Positions 27,612 to 36,895 of a stretch of DNA of 64,000 bases are shown in pieces. The first letter of the stretch is position 1. Each line of letters starts with the position of its first letter. The stretch is from Vibrio neptunius (lineage in GTDB: Bacteria > Pseudomonadota > Gammaproteobacteria > Enterobacterales > Vibrionaceae), in contig NZ_JXXU01000001.1 in NCBI RefSeq assembly GCF_000967495.1, positions 124,001-188,000 of the forward strand, written 5' to 3'. A program made the translations under genes and the position numbers. The notes beneath the pieces are model-generated. The model was given only the letters and a program-made list of their open reading frames with translations, searched no databases and was not told the origin of the DNA.

Positions 27612-27779
27612 ATGATGAATGACATTGACGAGCTAAAACGCTGGGTTGAGATTGTTCAAAGGTCAGCAATCCCTGCTCAAGGCGAAGAGTTAACCGCTGA
27701 TGAGCGAGCGGCCTTGGCACAAAGCTGTCGAGTGCTAGCGCAAACTGCTCAGCTTATCGCCGAGAAAATAGCCGCTTGA
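27612..27779 (+). CDS. Small conserved-looking protein, 55 residues
   Basis: A short open frame starting ATGATGAAT at 27612 and ending TGA at 27779. It is preceded by GAGGAAG 2-3 bp before the first ATG, which suits the second ATG at 27615 better. The product begins MMNDIDELKRWVEIVQRSAI, contains GEELTADERAAL and ends in an alanine-rich helix. It looks soluble and mostly alpha-helical. A strong terminator follows at 27817. The good ribosome site, codon pattern and terminator make it a real gene; the function is unknown. Confidence 0.7.
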   Translation: MMNDIDELKRWVEIVQRSAIPAQGEELTADERAALAQSCRVLAQTAQLIAEKIAA

Positions 27780-27816
27780 CTAGAGAATAGTTTAGTCGCG
27801 CTAATATTACGCAATA

Positions 27817-27850
27817 AAAAAGCTCCACAGTCTATTTTGGAGCTTTTTGC
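27817..27850 (+). terminator. Rho-independent terminator after the 55-residue gene
   Basis: A perfect 11-bp stem (AAAAAGCTCCA / TGGAGCTTTTT) with a 10-base loop. It could also serve the opposite strand. Confidence 0.8.
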
Positions 27851-27957
27851 TTTTGTGCATCCAGAAATTGACGACCTCATAGATGAGATAACGGCCAATT
27901 TTGGCTATGAATACCATATAGCCCCACATAAATGAGGCTTTGATTCATATCCGAGCG

Positions 27958-29550
27958 TTAACCATCAATGCCTTTCGACTTTAGGAATTCTGAGTAAGTA
28001 CCACGAAAATCGTTAATCTTGCCGTCTTTAATTTCCAGAATTCGCGTTGCCAAAGAATCGACAAACACTCGATCATGCGAAACGAAAAACAAGGTACCCT
28101 TGTATTGTTCAAGCGCTGAGTTCAACGACTCGATGGATTCCATATCCATGTGGTTAGTTGGTTCATCCATTAACAGCATATTGGGTTTATGCATCATGAT
28201 TTTTCCAAGAAGCATTCGGCCCTGTTCGCCACCAGACAGCACCTGAACAGACTTTTTGATGTCGTCTTGAGAGAACAGCATGCGCCCTAGGAAACTACGA
28301 ACAACCTGCTCGTCTTCACCTTCTTGCCGCCACTGTCCCATCCAATCCATCAGATTCATATCTTCGGCAAAATCTTGTGCATGATCCTGAGCGTAATAAC
28401 CGATGTTGGAGTTTTCAGACCATTTGAACTCACCACAACGTGGTTGAAGAGCACCCACTAGTGTATTGAGAAGCGTCGTTTTACCTACGCCGTTCTCACC
28501 GATAATTGCAACACGCTCACCAACTTCGAAAATTGCGTTGAAATCTGAAAATAGATCGTCTTCAAAACCTTGCGAGAGGTTTTCTACAATTAGAGCATTC
28601 CGGAATAGCTCTTTTGATTGCTCGAAACGAATAAACGGGTTTTGGCGGCTTGATGCTTTCACTTCTTCTAACTGAATCTTGTCGATCTGCTTAGCACGAG
28701 AAGTCGCCTGTTTGGCTTTAGAAGCATTTGCAGAGAAGCGTGCAACGAAAGTTTGTAGCTCAGCAATTTGCGCTTTCTTCTTCGCATTGTCAGACAACAG
28801 ACGCTCACGTACCTGAGAGGCAGCGGTCATGTACTCGTCATAGTTACCTGGATAAACACGCAATTCACCGTAGTCTAGGTCAGCCATATGAGTGCATACT
28901 GAGTTTAAGAAGTGACGGTCGTGCGAGATGATAATCATGGTGCAGTTACGCTGGTTCAGCGTTTCTTCCAACCAACGGATAGTATCCATATCCAAGTTGT
29001 TGGTGGGTTCGTCAAGAAGCATAATATGCGGGTCTGCAAACAGCACCTGCGCAAGAAGCACACGCAGTTTCCAGCCTGGTGCCACTTCGCTCATCAAACC
29101 GTAGTGCTGTTCTTCTGGAATACCAACGGCCAAAAGAAGTTCACCTGCTTTGGCGTCGGCCATGTAACCGTCCATCTCAGCAAATTCAACTTCAAGCTCA
29201 GCAACTTTGATTCCGTCTTCTTCGCTCATCTCTGGTAGAGAATAGATACGGTCACGCTCTTGCTTTACCTTCCACAGTTCTTTGTAGCCCATGATAACGG
29301 TATCGATAACCGTAAACTCTTCATAAGCGAACTGATCCTGATTCAGCTTAGCAACACGCTCGTTTGGATCGTAACTCACGTTACCTCCAGTCGGGTCTAA
29401 CTCACCGCTCAGAATCTTCATGAAAGTCGACTTACCACAACCGTTAGCACCAATCAGGCCGTAACGATTTCCTTCGCCAAATTTCACTGAAATATTTTCG
29501 AACAGTGGTTTCGCACCAAATTGCTGCGTGATGTTATTTGTACTTATGAT
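27958..29550 (-). CDS. ybiT: YbiT-type ABC-F ATPase with probable AUC start codon
   Basis: Soluble duplicated ATPase of the ABC-F family, whose members act on the ribosome. Walker A motifs are GANGCGKST and GENGVGKTT, signatures LSGGEQGRM and a diverged first copy, Walker [12 protein letters not shown] and [11 protein letters not shown]. The frame has no ATG, GTG or TTG that gives the conserved N-terminus: reading back from a GTG at 29487 the frame encodes [21 protein letters not shown], ending just after an in-frame TAG. Placing the start at ATC (29550-29548) gives 530 residues, the E. coli YbiT length, aligned residue for residue. A GGGGG ribosome site lies 8 bp upstream. AUC initiation is therefore proposed. 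Confidence 0.88.
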   Translation of the reverse strand: MISTNNITQQFGAKPLFENISVKFGEGNRYGLIGANGCGKSTFMKILSGELDPTGGNVSYDPNERVAKLNQDQFAYEEFTVIDTVIMGYKELWKVKQERDRIYSLPEMSEEDGIKVAELEVEFAEMDGYMADAKAGELLLAVGIPEEQHYGLMSEVAPGWKLRVLLAQVLFADPHIMLLDEPTNNLDMDTIRWLEETLNQRNCTMIIISHDRHFLNSVCTHMADLDYGELRVYPGNYDEYMTAASQVRERLLSDNAKKKAQIAELQTFVARFSANASKAKQATSRAKQIDKIQLEEVKASSRQNPFIRFEQSKELFRNALIVENLSQGFEDDLFSDFNAIFEVGERVAIIGENGVGKTTLLNTLVGALQPRCGEFKWSENSNIGYYAQDHAQDFAEDMNLMDWMGQWRQEGEDEQVVRSFLGRMLFSQDDIKKSVQVLSGGEQGRMLLGKIMMHKPNMLLMDEPTNHMDMESIESLNSALEQYKGTLFFVSHDRVFVDSLATRILEIKDGKINDFRGTYSEFLKSKGIDG

Positions 29551-29566
29551 GAGAGTATCCCCCTAC

Positions 29567-29601
29567 AATTTCTCTATATATTTCATTGAGATAGAGAAAT
29601 T
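29567..29601 (-). promoter_or_regulatory. Hairpin in the ybiT leader next to the ribosome site
   Basis: A perfect 11-bp inverted repeat (AATTTCTCTAT / ATAGAGAAATT) with a 13-base spacer. On the transcript it ends a few bases before the GGGGG ribosome site of ybiT. With the AUC start it could be part of translational control. Confidence 0.5.
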
Positions 29602-29726
29602 ATTATTGAAACAGATAAGAATTTGCGCAAAGTATAGCAGTTTGGAACTGTGAACTACATCAATTGTTCAAATCCATTTCCTTTTCAAGACACTTTTTGC
29701 CACCGTTGATGGTTTTTCAAAAATAC

Positions 29727-29748
29727 AAGCGCCCTTTCGAGGGCGCTT
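29727..29748 (-). terminator. Terminator of the ECF sigma operon
   Basis: A 9-bp stem (AAGCGCCCT / AGGGCGCTT) closed by a UUCG-type loop. On the minus strand it is followed by TTGTATTTTTG. It ends the operon that runs from 32553 to 29759. Confidence 0.8.
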
Positions 29749-29758
29749 CATATGTCGT

Positions 29759-30511
29759 TTAAATTGCTTGCCAGCTGCTGAGCTCGACACAGCGTCCGCG
29801 ATACAAGACATCACTTTCTGGATCACGATTTTTAGTCACCAATAACTCAGAACTGTTCTTCAGTGCCTGCCATTCTGTAGGCGACATATAACGAATATCA
29901 TTCACGTTCTGCAAACTATCGATCAATTGAAGCTCACCACTCTCGGAGTCTCTCATCCACACCATAGCCCTATCCATCGGAACGTCATCCATACTTAGAT
30001 TACGCTGCATACGTAGACTCGATTGGCCGGGTTTGTCGCCCTGATATGCCACCAGCGCAAAGTGGTTTCTCTGGGTCTCTGAAGACATCATGGCTAAATA
30101 ACTCACCGGGCGAACCTGAGCAATTTCAATGGGTAAAGAGGGTTGTAATAAAATCGGTCGCAGCCCAATACCCGCTAACAGTGAAAGCGCCATACCTGTC
30201 GGTAGCCACCACCAACGTATACGCCTTGCACCTCGACGAGAATTAAATGTTCGGGCAGATATATTTTTCCACACTCTTTTTGGTGGACGTTTTAAGTCAT
30301 GTTCAGAAGATTCCAACTCTGTGCAAGGATTCAGACCAGATAAATGCTGTTGCCACAGCTCTACATACTCCCACCACGTCGTGTCTGCTTTCATCAGGGC
30401 CTCTAACCTGCGTCTTACCCGAGGCGTTTGCGTACCTAACACGTATTCACTGGCTAGCCTATCTCTTAGTTCAGAGTTCTGGTAACGGCGGGTCGTTAAT
30501 CGGTCAGACAT
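29759..30511 (-). CDS. Anti-sigma factor, membrane-spanning
   Basis: 250 residues. The cytoplasmic N-terminal part (RLASEYVLGTQTPRVRRRLE) resembles anti-sigma domains of RskA-like proteins. A single membrane helix lies near 110-130 (WWLPTGMALSLLAGIGLRP), and the periplasmic C-terminal region is RskA-like. It should hold the cognate ECF sigma factor inactive. The ATG at 30511 is chosen because GGAG lies a few bases upstream; it overlaps the sigma gene by 16 bp. The longer frame upstream would run within the sigma gene and is unlikely. Confidence 0.85.
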   Translation of the reverse strand: MSDRLTTRRYQNSELRDRLASEYVLGTQTPRVRRRLEALMKADTTWWEYVELWQQHLSGLNPCTELESSEHDLKRPPKRVWKNISARTFNSRRGARRIRWWWLPTGMALSLLAGIGLRPILLQPSLPIEIAQVRPVSYLAMMSSETQRNHFALVAYQGDKPGQSSLRMQRNLSMDDVPMDRAMVWMRDSESGELQLIDSLQNVNDIRYMSPTEWQALKNSSELLVTKNRDPESDVLYRGRCVELSSWQAI

Positions 30512-31017
30512 CGTTTCAGCTCCTGTAGCCCACGGCGAATCCAAGACTTTACTGTGCCAAGTGGCGTTTTAATGTGTTGGACGATCTCCTGATGGCTCAT
30601 CCCGTGTTTATAGGCCAGTACTATCGCATTCCTTTTCTCTTCGCTGAGAGATTGTAAACAACGTTCAAGCCCAGTTTCTGCAGTCGATAAGACTTGCCGT
30701 TCAGCTTGCTCCAATGATTTTTCCAGCGGCTCTTCTCTCCGCCTGTTGCGCTTCCTGACTTCATCAATAGCAAGGTTCCTCATACTTTGACACAGCCAAG
30801 CCCATGGATAATCTAATGGGTATCGGTTGTCGCTATACCAGAGTTTAACGAAGCCTTCCTGAAGCAATTCCGCCGCGACTTGTTCGTCTTTTACGACACT
30901 GCAAATCAAGCTGAAAAGTTTTGTGCTGGTTAACTGATAGAGCGCTTCGAAAGCCTCACGGTCTCGAAGCGCTACTTTGGCAAGCAGTAAACCTATTTGA
31001 TGTTTATCTGTACTCAC
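30496..31017 (-). CDS. ECF-family RNA polymerase sigma factor
   Basis: 173 residues with region 2 (FEALYQLTSTKLFSLI; PWAWLCQSMRNLAIDEVRKR) and region 4 (LSEEKRNAIVLAYKHGMSHQ, then GTVKSWIRRGLQELKR). It redirects RNA polymerase to a small set of promoters. The GTG at 31017 has GAGG 6-8 bp upstream and starts 8 bp after the preceding stop; the TTG at 31038 overlaps the upstream gene and has no ribosome site. It is co-transcribed with its anti-sigma factor and with a periplasmic binding protein and a secreted repeat protein, so these may be both its targets and its signal input. Confidence 0.88.
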   Translation of the reverse strand: MSTDKHQIGLLLAKVALRDREAFEALYQLTSTKLFSLICSVVKDEQVAAELLQEGFVKLWYSDNRYPLDYPWAWLCQSMRNLAIDEVRKRNRRREEPLEKSLEQAERQVLSTAETGLERCLQSLSEEKRNAIVLAYKHGMSHQEIVQHIKTPLGTVKSWIRRGLQELKRCLTD

Positions 31018-31024
31018 ACTTTCC

Positions 31025-31741
31025 TCATTGGGTAACAAGATGCCAAACGTTTTTCACACCATCGCCACTGGTGTCACCCGGATTCTGGTCCTTAAACCAA
31101 CGATAAAGCGGTTTACCCTCAAATGTCCATTGATATGAGTTATCACTTCGCTGCGTAACCCCGAATCCTCCGGTCAACTTAAGGCTTTCGATACCTTTTT
31201 CAGTTAGCTCGGAATCCACGTAGGCGGGCGGCCATTTCACTTCACAATCCCCATTACAAACCGATTGATTGGTACTGTCTTTATCGAAGGTATAGAGTGT
31301 TTGATTGCCACCATCGACCAAGAAACGACGTGTGCCATCATTAAACAACTTAATTGTCACATCATCGGCACGAGCAAGTGGCCATACACCTTTCACGCCA
31401 GCTCCAGTTATATCACCCGGCTGGTTATCTTTAGCCCAACGATACAATGGTTTTCCCTCTAAAGCCCATTGCTTGGCGCCATCTGCACGAACTATCTGGC
31501 TAAAACCTGTTTGCCCTGCAAACTGCATACTATTGCGCCCTTCAGCCAACAGTGGTGGCCATAACGCCTCGCAGTCTCCTTTGCATACCGATTTCCCGAT
31601 TGGGTCCTTAGCAAAAGTGTAAAGAGATTTACCTGTATCATCCACGTATACCTCGCCGAAGCCAGTATCGACTGTCGGTGCGGACGCCATAGCGTAGCTG
31701 GTTGGAATGAACATTAGTGTTGTAATGAATAGTGCTTTCAT
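31025..31741 (-). CDS. Secreted protein with two COG4315-type repeats
   Basis: 238 residues with a signal peptide (MKALFITTLMFIPTSYAMA). Two tandem repeats of about 100 residues follow; each contains LYTFxKD, a CxGDCExxWPP cysteine pair, and EGKPLYRWxKDxxPGD. This repeat family is found in bacterial lipoproteins and secreted proteins of unknown role, often beside ECF sigma factors. It lies between a periplasmic binding-protein gene and the sigma gene, 14 bp after the former. It could bind metal or a redox cofactor in the periplasm, which is a guess. Confidence 0.8.
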   Translation of the reverse strand: MKALFITTLMFIPTSYAMASAPTVDTGFGEVYVDDTGKSLYTFAKDPIGKSVCKGDCEALWPPLLAEGRNSMQFAGQTGFSQIVRADGAKQWALEGKPLYRWAKDNQPGDITGAGVKGVWPLARADDVTIKLFNDGTRRFLVDGGNQTLYTFDKDSTNQSVCNGDCEVKWPPAYVDSELTEKGIESLKLTGGFGVTQRSDNSYQWTFEGKPLYRWFKDQNPGDTSGDGVKNVWHLVTQ

Positions 31742-31755
31742 TTTGGTCGTCCTTA

Positions 31756-32553
31756 TTATCGAGTCCAGCCTTCACGGGAAAAAAAATCACTCCCTTCACT
31801 GCTGTTAACAAAATTGATGAAGTCTTGGGTTTTCGAGTCAGCCCCTTTCGCTTTAGCCAACGTGAGATCACGATAGATACGCCGCTCAGGCTCAATTTCA
31901 ACGTAGTCAACCTTATCGCTGTGATTCAGTGGCCAATGAATCCACGTAATCCAAGCGTCTGCATTTTGCTGTTGAAACGCTTTAAAACTCGCGCCACTGC
32001 CTTTGGCATAAGCAATAATCTTGCTACGAAAATTTTTCACATCAGCGAGCGACCCTGTTCTACCGACTACATCTTCCCAGACCCCCGTGCCAGAGGTGTT
32101 GTACACACCTAACCCCTCAGTGACGACAATCCGAGCAGGCTTGTCTAACAAATCTTTAATCCCGGTAATATTTTTGGGATTCCCTTTTGGAACAGCAATA
32201 ACGGCACGTCGAAGATACACAGGCTCAACATCTTGGTTCGTAATGAATGGATAGGTTTCAACAAATGCACTCATCGACTGTTCAGAGGAACCAAAAATTA
32301 AATCTGCATTCTTTTGTGCATCCAGAGTCCACTTTGACTCAGGACCAGCAATCACATTGACCTGTACACCACTTTTCTTAGTGTACGCCTCCGCCGCTTG
32401 GCGTAATGCAGTGTCCGGGCCACCTGGTCCATAAACATGGATCACACCATCTTGAGGTTGATGAATGATGCTTGGGTCGAGTTTGGGCGAAGCTAATGCT
32501 GATGTTGTTGCGATCAGCATAGCCAAGCTGGTCAAAGTCAAGTGACGCTTCAT
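31756..32553 (-). CDS. Periplasmic substrate-binding protein, first gene of the sigma operon
   Basis: 265 residues with a signal peptide (MKRHLTLTSLAMLIATTSALA). The fold is that of type 2 periplasmic binding proteins related to molybdate/phosphate binders: VIHVYGPGGPDTALRQAAEA near 37-56, DLIFGSSEQSM, VYLRRAVIAVPKGNP and GSGASFKAFQQ. No permease or ATPase is near, so it may be a signal receptor rather than a transport protein. AAGGAGA precedes the ATG. It opens the operon that leads to the ECF sigma factor. Confidence 0.82.
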   Translation of the reverse strand: MKRHLTLTSLAMLIATTSALASPKLDPSIIHQPQDGVIHVYGPGGPDTALRQAAEAYTKKSGVQVNVIAGPESKWTLDAQKNADLIFGSSEQSMSAFVETYPFITNQDVEPVYLRRAVIAVPKGNPKNITGIKDLLDKPARIVVTEGLGVYNTSGTGVWEDVVGRTGSLADVKNFRSKIIAYAKGSGASFKAFQQQNADAWITWIHWPLNHSDKVDYVEIEPERRIYRDLTLAKAKGADSKTQDFINFVNSSEGSDFFSREGWTR

Positions 32554-32908
32554 GTCTTCTCCTTAAATAAATGACAGTTTCAGACAAGAGACGCACAGAG
32601 GTACAATTTGGATGCAGCAGAAAACAAAATATTTTCAAAGCCTGATTATGAAGCAAGCTGTTTCGATACATTTTACAACACGGTTTATCAAAATGTTGCC
32701 TATGGCAATAGGCCCTAATTAGCATCAGCTAAAATTAAGCGAGCTCAAGTTATTGTGACGCGACACATGGTAGGCTTTACAAACACACTAGCGGATGAAT
32801 ATGTTTCTGTACTTTCTTGCAATAAGACGCAGCGCGTTGCGAGCGCTAGGAGCCAGATAATCTATCCATCATTCACACGTTATTAAAGATACAAGGCAGA
32901 GAACACTT
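32554..32908. other. Intergenic region between divergent operons
   Basis: About 355 bp between the sigma operon and mobA. No open frame or RNA motif is recognised. It should contain the promoter of each operon; the sigma operon is probably autoregulated. Confidence 0.35.
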
Positions 32909-33496
32909 ATGCTTCTTCCAACGCAAACAAGTTGGGTAATATTAGCTGGCGGTCAGGCTAGGCGTATGGGCGGAAAAGACAAAGGCCTTATTGCACTAGA
33001 CAATAAGCCTCTGATTCAACATGTATATGAACGACTGTCCGCACAAGTTTCTGACATCATGATCAACGCAAACCGCAATCAGGATACCTATTCGGCGTAT
33101 GGTGTCGTAATTGGCGATAAAATAAAAGATTTCCCCGGTCCTATGGGCGGTATTCATGCTGGACTAGCTTCAGCAGCTCAAGACTGGGTTGGGTTTGTTC
33201 CATGCGACAGCCCACAAATAAGCATGGACTTAGTCGCTCGTTTTTGCTCTGCCGTAAAAGAAGATTCTGACATTTTGGTCGCCCATGATGGTCACTACCA
33301 GCAGCCCGTCTTCACGCTCTACCATAAACGGGTCTTTGCAAAACTGACCGCGTTCCTTGCGCGTGGCGATAGAAAAATCAGCCTCCTTTATAAAGAATGC
33401 AACACACACTATGTGGATTTTAGCGATGCGACAGACTGTTTCGTTAACCTAAACACCCCTGAAGAACTGGCACAATTTGGAACCATACATTTATGA
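32909..33496 (+). CDS. mobA: MobA, molybdenum cofactor guanylyltransferase
   Basis: Transfers GMP from GTP to the molybdenum cofactor to make MGD. The 195-residue nucleotidyltransferase shows the signature [18 protein letters not shown] (about 11-28), [19 protein letters not shown] and FVPCDSPQI. Its 3' end overlaps the mobB-moeA fusion by 4 bp, so the two are coupled and probably form a molybdenum-cofactor operon. Confidence 0.93.
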   Translation: MLLPTQTSWVILAGGQARRMGGKDKGLIALDNKPLIQHVYERLSAQVSDIMINANRNQDTYSAYGVVIGDKIKDFPGPMGGIHAGLASAAQDWVGFVPCDSPQISMDLVARFCSAVKEDSDILVAHDGHYQQPVFTLYHKRVFAKLTAFLARGDRKISLLYKECNTHYVDFSDATDCFVNLNTPEELAQFGTIHL

Positions 33497-34941
33497 AGCT
33501 CTCGATCCCTATCCCAATTCTGGGGTTCGCTGCTTATTCTGGAACTGGTAAAACCACATTATTGGAAGCTTTGTTGCCAAGATTAACTCAAGCAGGATTA
33601 CGCATTGGTATGCTAAAGCACGCACACCACAATTTTGATGTAGATAAAGAAGGTAAAGACAGCTTCCGGTTACGTAAAGCTGGCGCGTCTCAGATGCTCG
33701 TTTCGTCTCGTCATCGGCACGCTTTAATGACGGAAACACCCGAAGCTGAATCTGAATTTGATTACCTACTCAGTCGCTTCGATACGGATAAGTTAGACGT
33801 CATCTTGGTTGAAGGGTGCAAGAACATCGCTTTTCCAAAAATCGAGCTGCACAGAGAAGAAGTGGGTAAACCTTGGCTGCACCCTAACGACAGTAACATC
33901 ATCGCTATCGTTGCTGACACGCATGTTGAAGATGTGTCCCTGCCTCAGATGGATATTAAAGATCTTGATGCTATCGCACGTTTTGTTTGTGACTACGTCA
34001 AGCCCAAGGACTTAGAGCAAGCCACCAAAACTTCAGGTTGTTGCGATACATTGTCTCCTACATTTCTTTCAGTCAGCGAAGGGCAAGACAAAATCCTCTC
34101 TGCAGTTCAATCCCTGAAAGACGTGGAAACATGCACTATTGAGCATAGCTACGGACGCGTGTTGTTCAGTCAAGGCAAAAGACTAGAGTCACCTCAAATG
34201 GGGATGTTCGCCTCTTTGGGTGTTGCAGAGTGTCCTGTTTTTCGCCGCTTGAAGGTCGCGGTGTTCTCTACAGGTGATGAAGTGCAGACGCTGTATACCA
34301 AGCAAGCTCCGAAATCTATTTATGACTCCAACCGCTTTACCCTACTTGGCCTGTTAGAAAGATTGGGCTGTGAGATCCTTGATCTTGGTATTCTCGAAAA
34401 CAATCAACAGAGCATAACAGAAGCCCTGCAAGCTGCCTCGGCTCAAGCAGATGCCATTATCACGTCAGGTGGTGTTTCTGTCGGTGATACCGAATTCATC
34501 AAACTCGCTTTAGATAAATTGGGCAGCATTGACTTTTGGCGTATCAATATAAAGCCAAGTCGACAGCTCGGCTTTGGTAAGGTTAACAATAAACCCTTCT
34601 TCGGCTTACCAGGTCATCCCCTAGCTGTGATGGTGTCGTTCATCAACTTTATTGAGCCAGCGCTGCGTAAAATGCAAGGAGAGCAAGGTTGGCAACCATT
34701 GAAAGTCAAAGCTGCCGCACTTGAAGACCTACATTCTTGCCAAGGCCGTACTGAATTCAGCCCTGGCGTTTATGACATCGATCCACAAGGGCAATTGATC
34801 GTCAGAGGCACAGGAAAACAAGGATCTGACATTTTGCGTTCAATGAGTGAAGCCAATTGTTTAATTGAAGTTTCGCCAGCGATCGATACAGTAAAAGTCG
34901 GAGAAAGCGTGACAATCATTCCTCTTCAAGGCAGAATCTAG
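33493..34941 (+). CDS. MobB-MoeA fusion with a MoeA domain deleted
   Basis: 482 residues. The N-terminal 170 residues are MobB, with a P-loop in [16 protein letters not shown] (about 12-27) and [20 protein letters not shown]. From about residue 200 MoeA sequence follows: [26 protein letters not shown], then [34 protein letters not shown] and a C-terminal domain. Between GRVL and the KRL...GMFASLG segment a normal MoeA has about 110-120 more residues (domain II, with DNSAMDGYA and the TGAxxP region). They are absent, without a frameshift. Molybdate insertion is therefore likely impaired unless another MoeA exists. MobB function should be intact. Confidence 0.85.
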   Translation: MKLSIPIPILGFAAYSGTGKTTLLEALLPRLTQAGLRIGMLKHAHHNFDVDKEGKDSFRLRKAGASQMLVSSRHRHALMTETPEAESEFDYLLSRFDTDKLDVILVEGCKNIAFPKIELHREEVGKPWLHPNDSNIIAIVADTHVEDVSLPQMDIKDLDAIARFVCDYVKPKDLEQATKTSGCCDTLSPTFLSVSEGQDKILSAVQSLKDVETCTIEHSYGRVLFSQGKRLESPQMGMFASLGVAECPVFRRLKVAVFSTGDEVQTLYTKQAPKSIYDSNRFTLLGLLERLGCEILDLGILENNQQSITEALQAASAQADAIITSGGVSVGDTEFIKLALDKLGSIDFWRINIKPSRQLGFGKVNNKPFFGLPGHPLAVMVSFINFIEPALRKMQGEQGWQPLKVKAAALEDLHSCQGRTEFSPGVYDIDPQGQLIVRGTGKQGSDILRSMSEANCLIEVSPAIDTVKVGESVTIIPLQGRI

Positions 34942-34992
34942 CGCAATCAAAGGCCAGCTCAGCCGGCCTCATTTATCTTAAGAGAAATACAT

Positions 34993-35259
34993 ATGGCTCG
35001 CACAATCCTGTATACCTATAAGGGTGAAGACAAAACGCTGACTTTTTCGTATCAGCAACATCGCAATATTCATGAAGCAGTGGCTGAAGCAGAAGGTATC
35101 GATATTTCCGAGTTCCTTAAGATGGAACAGCAGATTGAAGCGGTGTCAGATACCAAGGCAATGCGCAATTACCGCGACAACCACTTTAGAAAGTTAGGAT
35201 TTGAAAAAATCACTCTCAAGCAAAAAGAAAACCGTGGTGTCGGTAAAAAGAACAACTAG
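34993..35259 (+). CDS. Small basic protein, DUF2960-like
   Basis: 88 residues, charged and soluble-looking: MARTILYTYKGEDKTLTF at the start and a basic tail (LKQKENRGVGKKNN). It resembles small conserved Vibrio proteins that I recall as DUF2960; that name is tentative. Its function is unknown. It is flanked by its own short leader and a terminator. Confidence 0.75.
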   Translation: MARTILYTYKGEDKTLTFSYQQHRNIHEAVAEAEGIDISEFLKMEQQIEAVSDTKAMRNYRDNHFRKLGFEKITLKQKENRGVGKKNN

Positions 35260-35263
35260 TTGT

Positions 35264-35290
35264 AAACAGGAGCCTAGCGCTCCTGTTTTG
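35264..35290. terminator. Bidirectional terminator
   Basis: A 10-bp stem (AAACAGGAGC / GCTCCTGTTT) with a 5-base loop between convergent genes. Confidence 0.8.
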
Positions 35291-35292
35291 CT

Positions 35293-35775
35293 TTAATTGA
35301 TTTGTAATTTTTGAACCATATGGATAAGTTCCCAACTCTCTCCATCAAACTCTCGAACACCATGCTCTCTCTTCACTTCAACAAAACCTAGGGAGTGATA
35401 ACAGCGAATAGCCGATGGATTGTGGCTAAATACACACAATGTAATTTCGCTATACCCTTGGCTTCTAGCTTCTCGAATCAACGCTCGCAACATGGTTTTC
35501 GCTACGCCCTGCCCTCTAAATTGCGGAGCAACGAAGACACGGCAGATTCGAGCAATATCATTCGAATGACGATACAGCTCGACGAAGCCAGCCACTTGGC
35601 CCTGATGAGCGTACAGAAATGGCTTGACTTCAGCTTGTGAGCAATGGGCGTCGATGCTTTCAACCGTTAATGGATACTGATACGCAGGCCCACCCCACAG
35701 ATAGTTAAGCTCAGCGGAATCGATCCAGTCGATTAGCTGCTTATAGTGTTGTTGTTGAAAGGCGAGCAAAGTCAT
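35293..35775 (-). CDS. GNAT-family N-acetyltransferase
   Basis: 160 residues. The acetyl-CoA binding loop is clear in RVFVAPQFRGQGVAKTML (about 92-109), followed by GYSEITLCVFSHNPSAIRCY and LGFVEV. The acceptor substrate is unknown. The ATG at 35775 is preferred over upstream starts at 35787 and 35817 because the conserved domain begins just after it, but the ribosome sites are weak for all of them. Confidence 0.85.
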   Translation of the reverse strand: MTLLAFQQQHYKQLIDWIDSAELNYLWGGPAYQYPLTVESIDAHCSQAEVKPFLYAHQGQVAGFVELYRHSNDIARICRVFVAPQFRGQGVAKTMLRALIREARSQGYSEITLCVFSHNPSAIRCYHSLGFVEVKREHGVREFDGESWELIHMVQKLQIN

Positions 35776-35838
35776 TGTGATTACCATAAAAAAGAGCCTG
35801 CCTAAGCAAGCTCTCAAATTTATGCAATCAAATCAAGA

Positions 35839-36747
35839 TTATTTGATGTTGAGGAACGCAGCCCCACGCACACCACCAGAATCGCCATGTTTTGCTTTGA
35901 TAATCTTCGGGCACTTAGCAACAGATAGCAGATACTTAGGCACACGCTTTGGCATCTCTTCGTAAATGAGTTCGAAATTAGACAACCCACCACCCAGTGC
36001 AACAACATGTGGGTCATTAGCGGTGAAGATATTAGCAAAGCAAATTGCCAACAGCTCCATAAAGCGCTCAACATGCTCAGCTGCCTTAGCTTCGCCTTCC
36101 TTATATGCATTGATGATATCAATCGCTTGTTTCGCTTCGCCGTAATAGTGCTCGTATATTAACTCGAAACCACGGCCCGATAAGTAGCTGTCCAAGCAGC
36201 CTTTTTTACCACAGCCACAACCTAGTAGTGGCGCGTTGTCTCCCAAGTGGAACCAAGCATCAATTGGTAAACGCATATGTCCAAGCTCACCCGCCACGTG
36301 GTTACGGCCGGAAAATACTTGGCCGTCGTAAATTAATCCACCACCAAAGCCAGTGCCAAGAATCAGCCCCATCACTGAAGGCTCATCTTTAAGCGCTTCA
36401 TCCCACGCTTCAGAAAGTGCAAAGCAGTTCGCATCGTTTTCAATTTTAACGCTACGGCCTATTTTAGCTTCAAGATCAGCGCGAAGTGGCTTACCTTTGG
36501 CCGCAGGCACATTGACCGTCAGAACGGTAGCATCATCGGCATCTTCCATTCCAGGTAGACCTAGACCGATCTTGCCCTCGCAACCAAACTGTTTGTCATA
36601 CTTATTCACTAGTTCAGCAATCGTGCTCACTAATAAAGAATAGTCTTCCGTTGGCGTTGGTACGCGCTCTGTGGCAACACGCTCTAATTGTTCATTAAAC
36701 GCACCAAATTCAATCTTAGTGCCTCCAACGTCAAAGCCGTAGTACAT
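35839..36747 (-). CDS. nagK: NagK, N-acetyl-D-glucosamine kinase
   Basis: Phosphorylates N-acetylglucosamine, feeding chitin and cell-wall sugars into metabolism. The 302-residue ROK-family sugar kinase has the ATP motif [12 protein letters not shown] (about 4-15), the catalytic aspartate in [21 protein letters not shown] and HVAGELGH. The ROK zinc site is [18 protein letters not shown]. It matches E. coli NagK in length and motifs. It is a stand-alone gene upstream of a GNAT gene on the same strand. Confidence 0.92.
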   Translation of the reverse strand: MYYGFDVGGTKIEFGAFNEQLERVATERVPTPTEDYSLLVSTIAELVNKYDKQFGCEGKIGLGLPGMEDADDATVLTVNVPAAKGKPLRADLEAKIGRSVKIENDANCFALSEAWDEALKDEPSVMGLILGTGFGGGLIYDGQVFSGRNHVAGELGHMRLPIDAWFHLGDNAPLLGCGCGKKGCLDSYLSGRGFELIYEHYYGEAKQAIDIINAYKEGEAKAAEHVERFMELLAICFANIFTANDPHVVALGGGLSNFELIYEEMPKRVPKYLLSVAKCPKIIKAKHGDSGGVRGAAFLNIK

Positions 36748-36895
36748 CGTATCTCTCCCAGAAACAAATATAAAAAAGTCAAAATCGGTTCATTATCCAC
36801 ATTGGTACGCCTACAATCCGTGACGTGGAACGAATTTAACCACTACCTAGACTTAACTGTGCAGACTATCGCCAACAAACCGATTATTTTCAGAC

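Noticed and set aside
27958..29487. Annotating ybiT from GTG 29487
   Set aside because: It would remove 21 residues that match E. coli YbiT and there is no ribosome site before it.
31732..32112. 126-codon plus-strand frame
   Set aside because: It is antisense to the periplasmic binding-protein gene with its clear signal peptide and domain.
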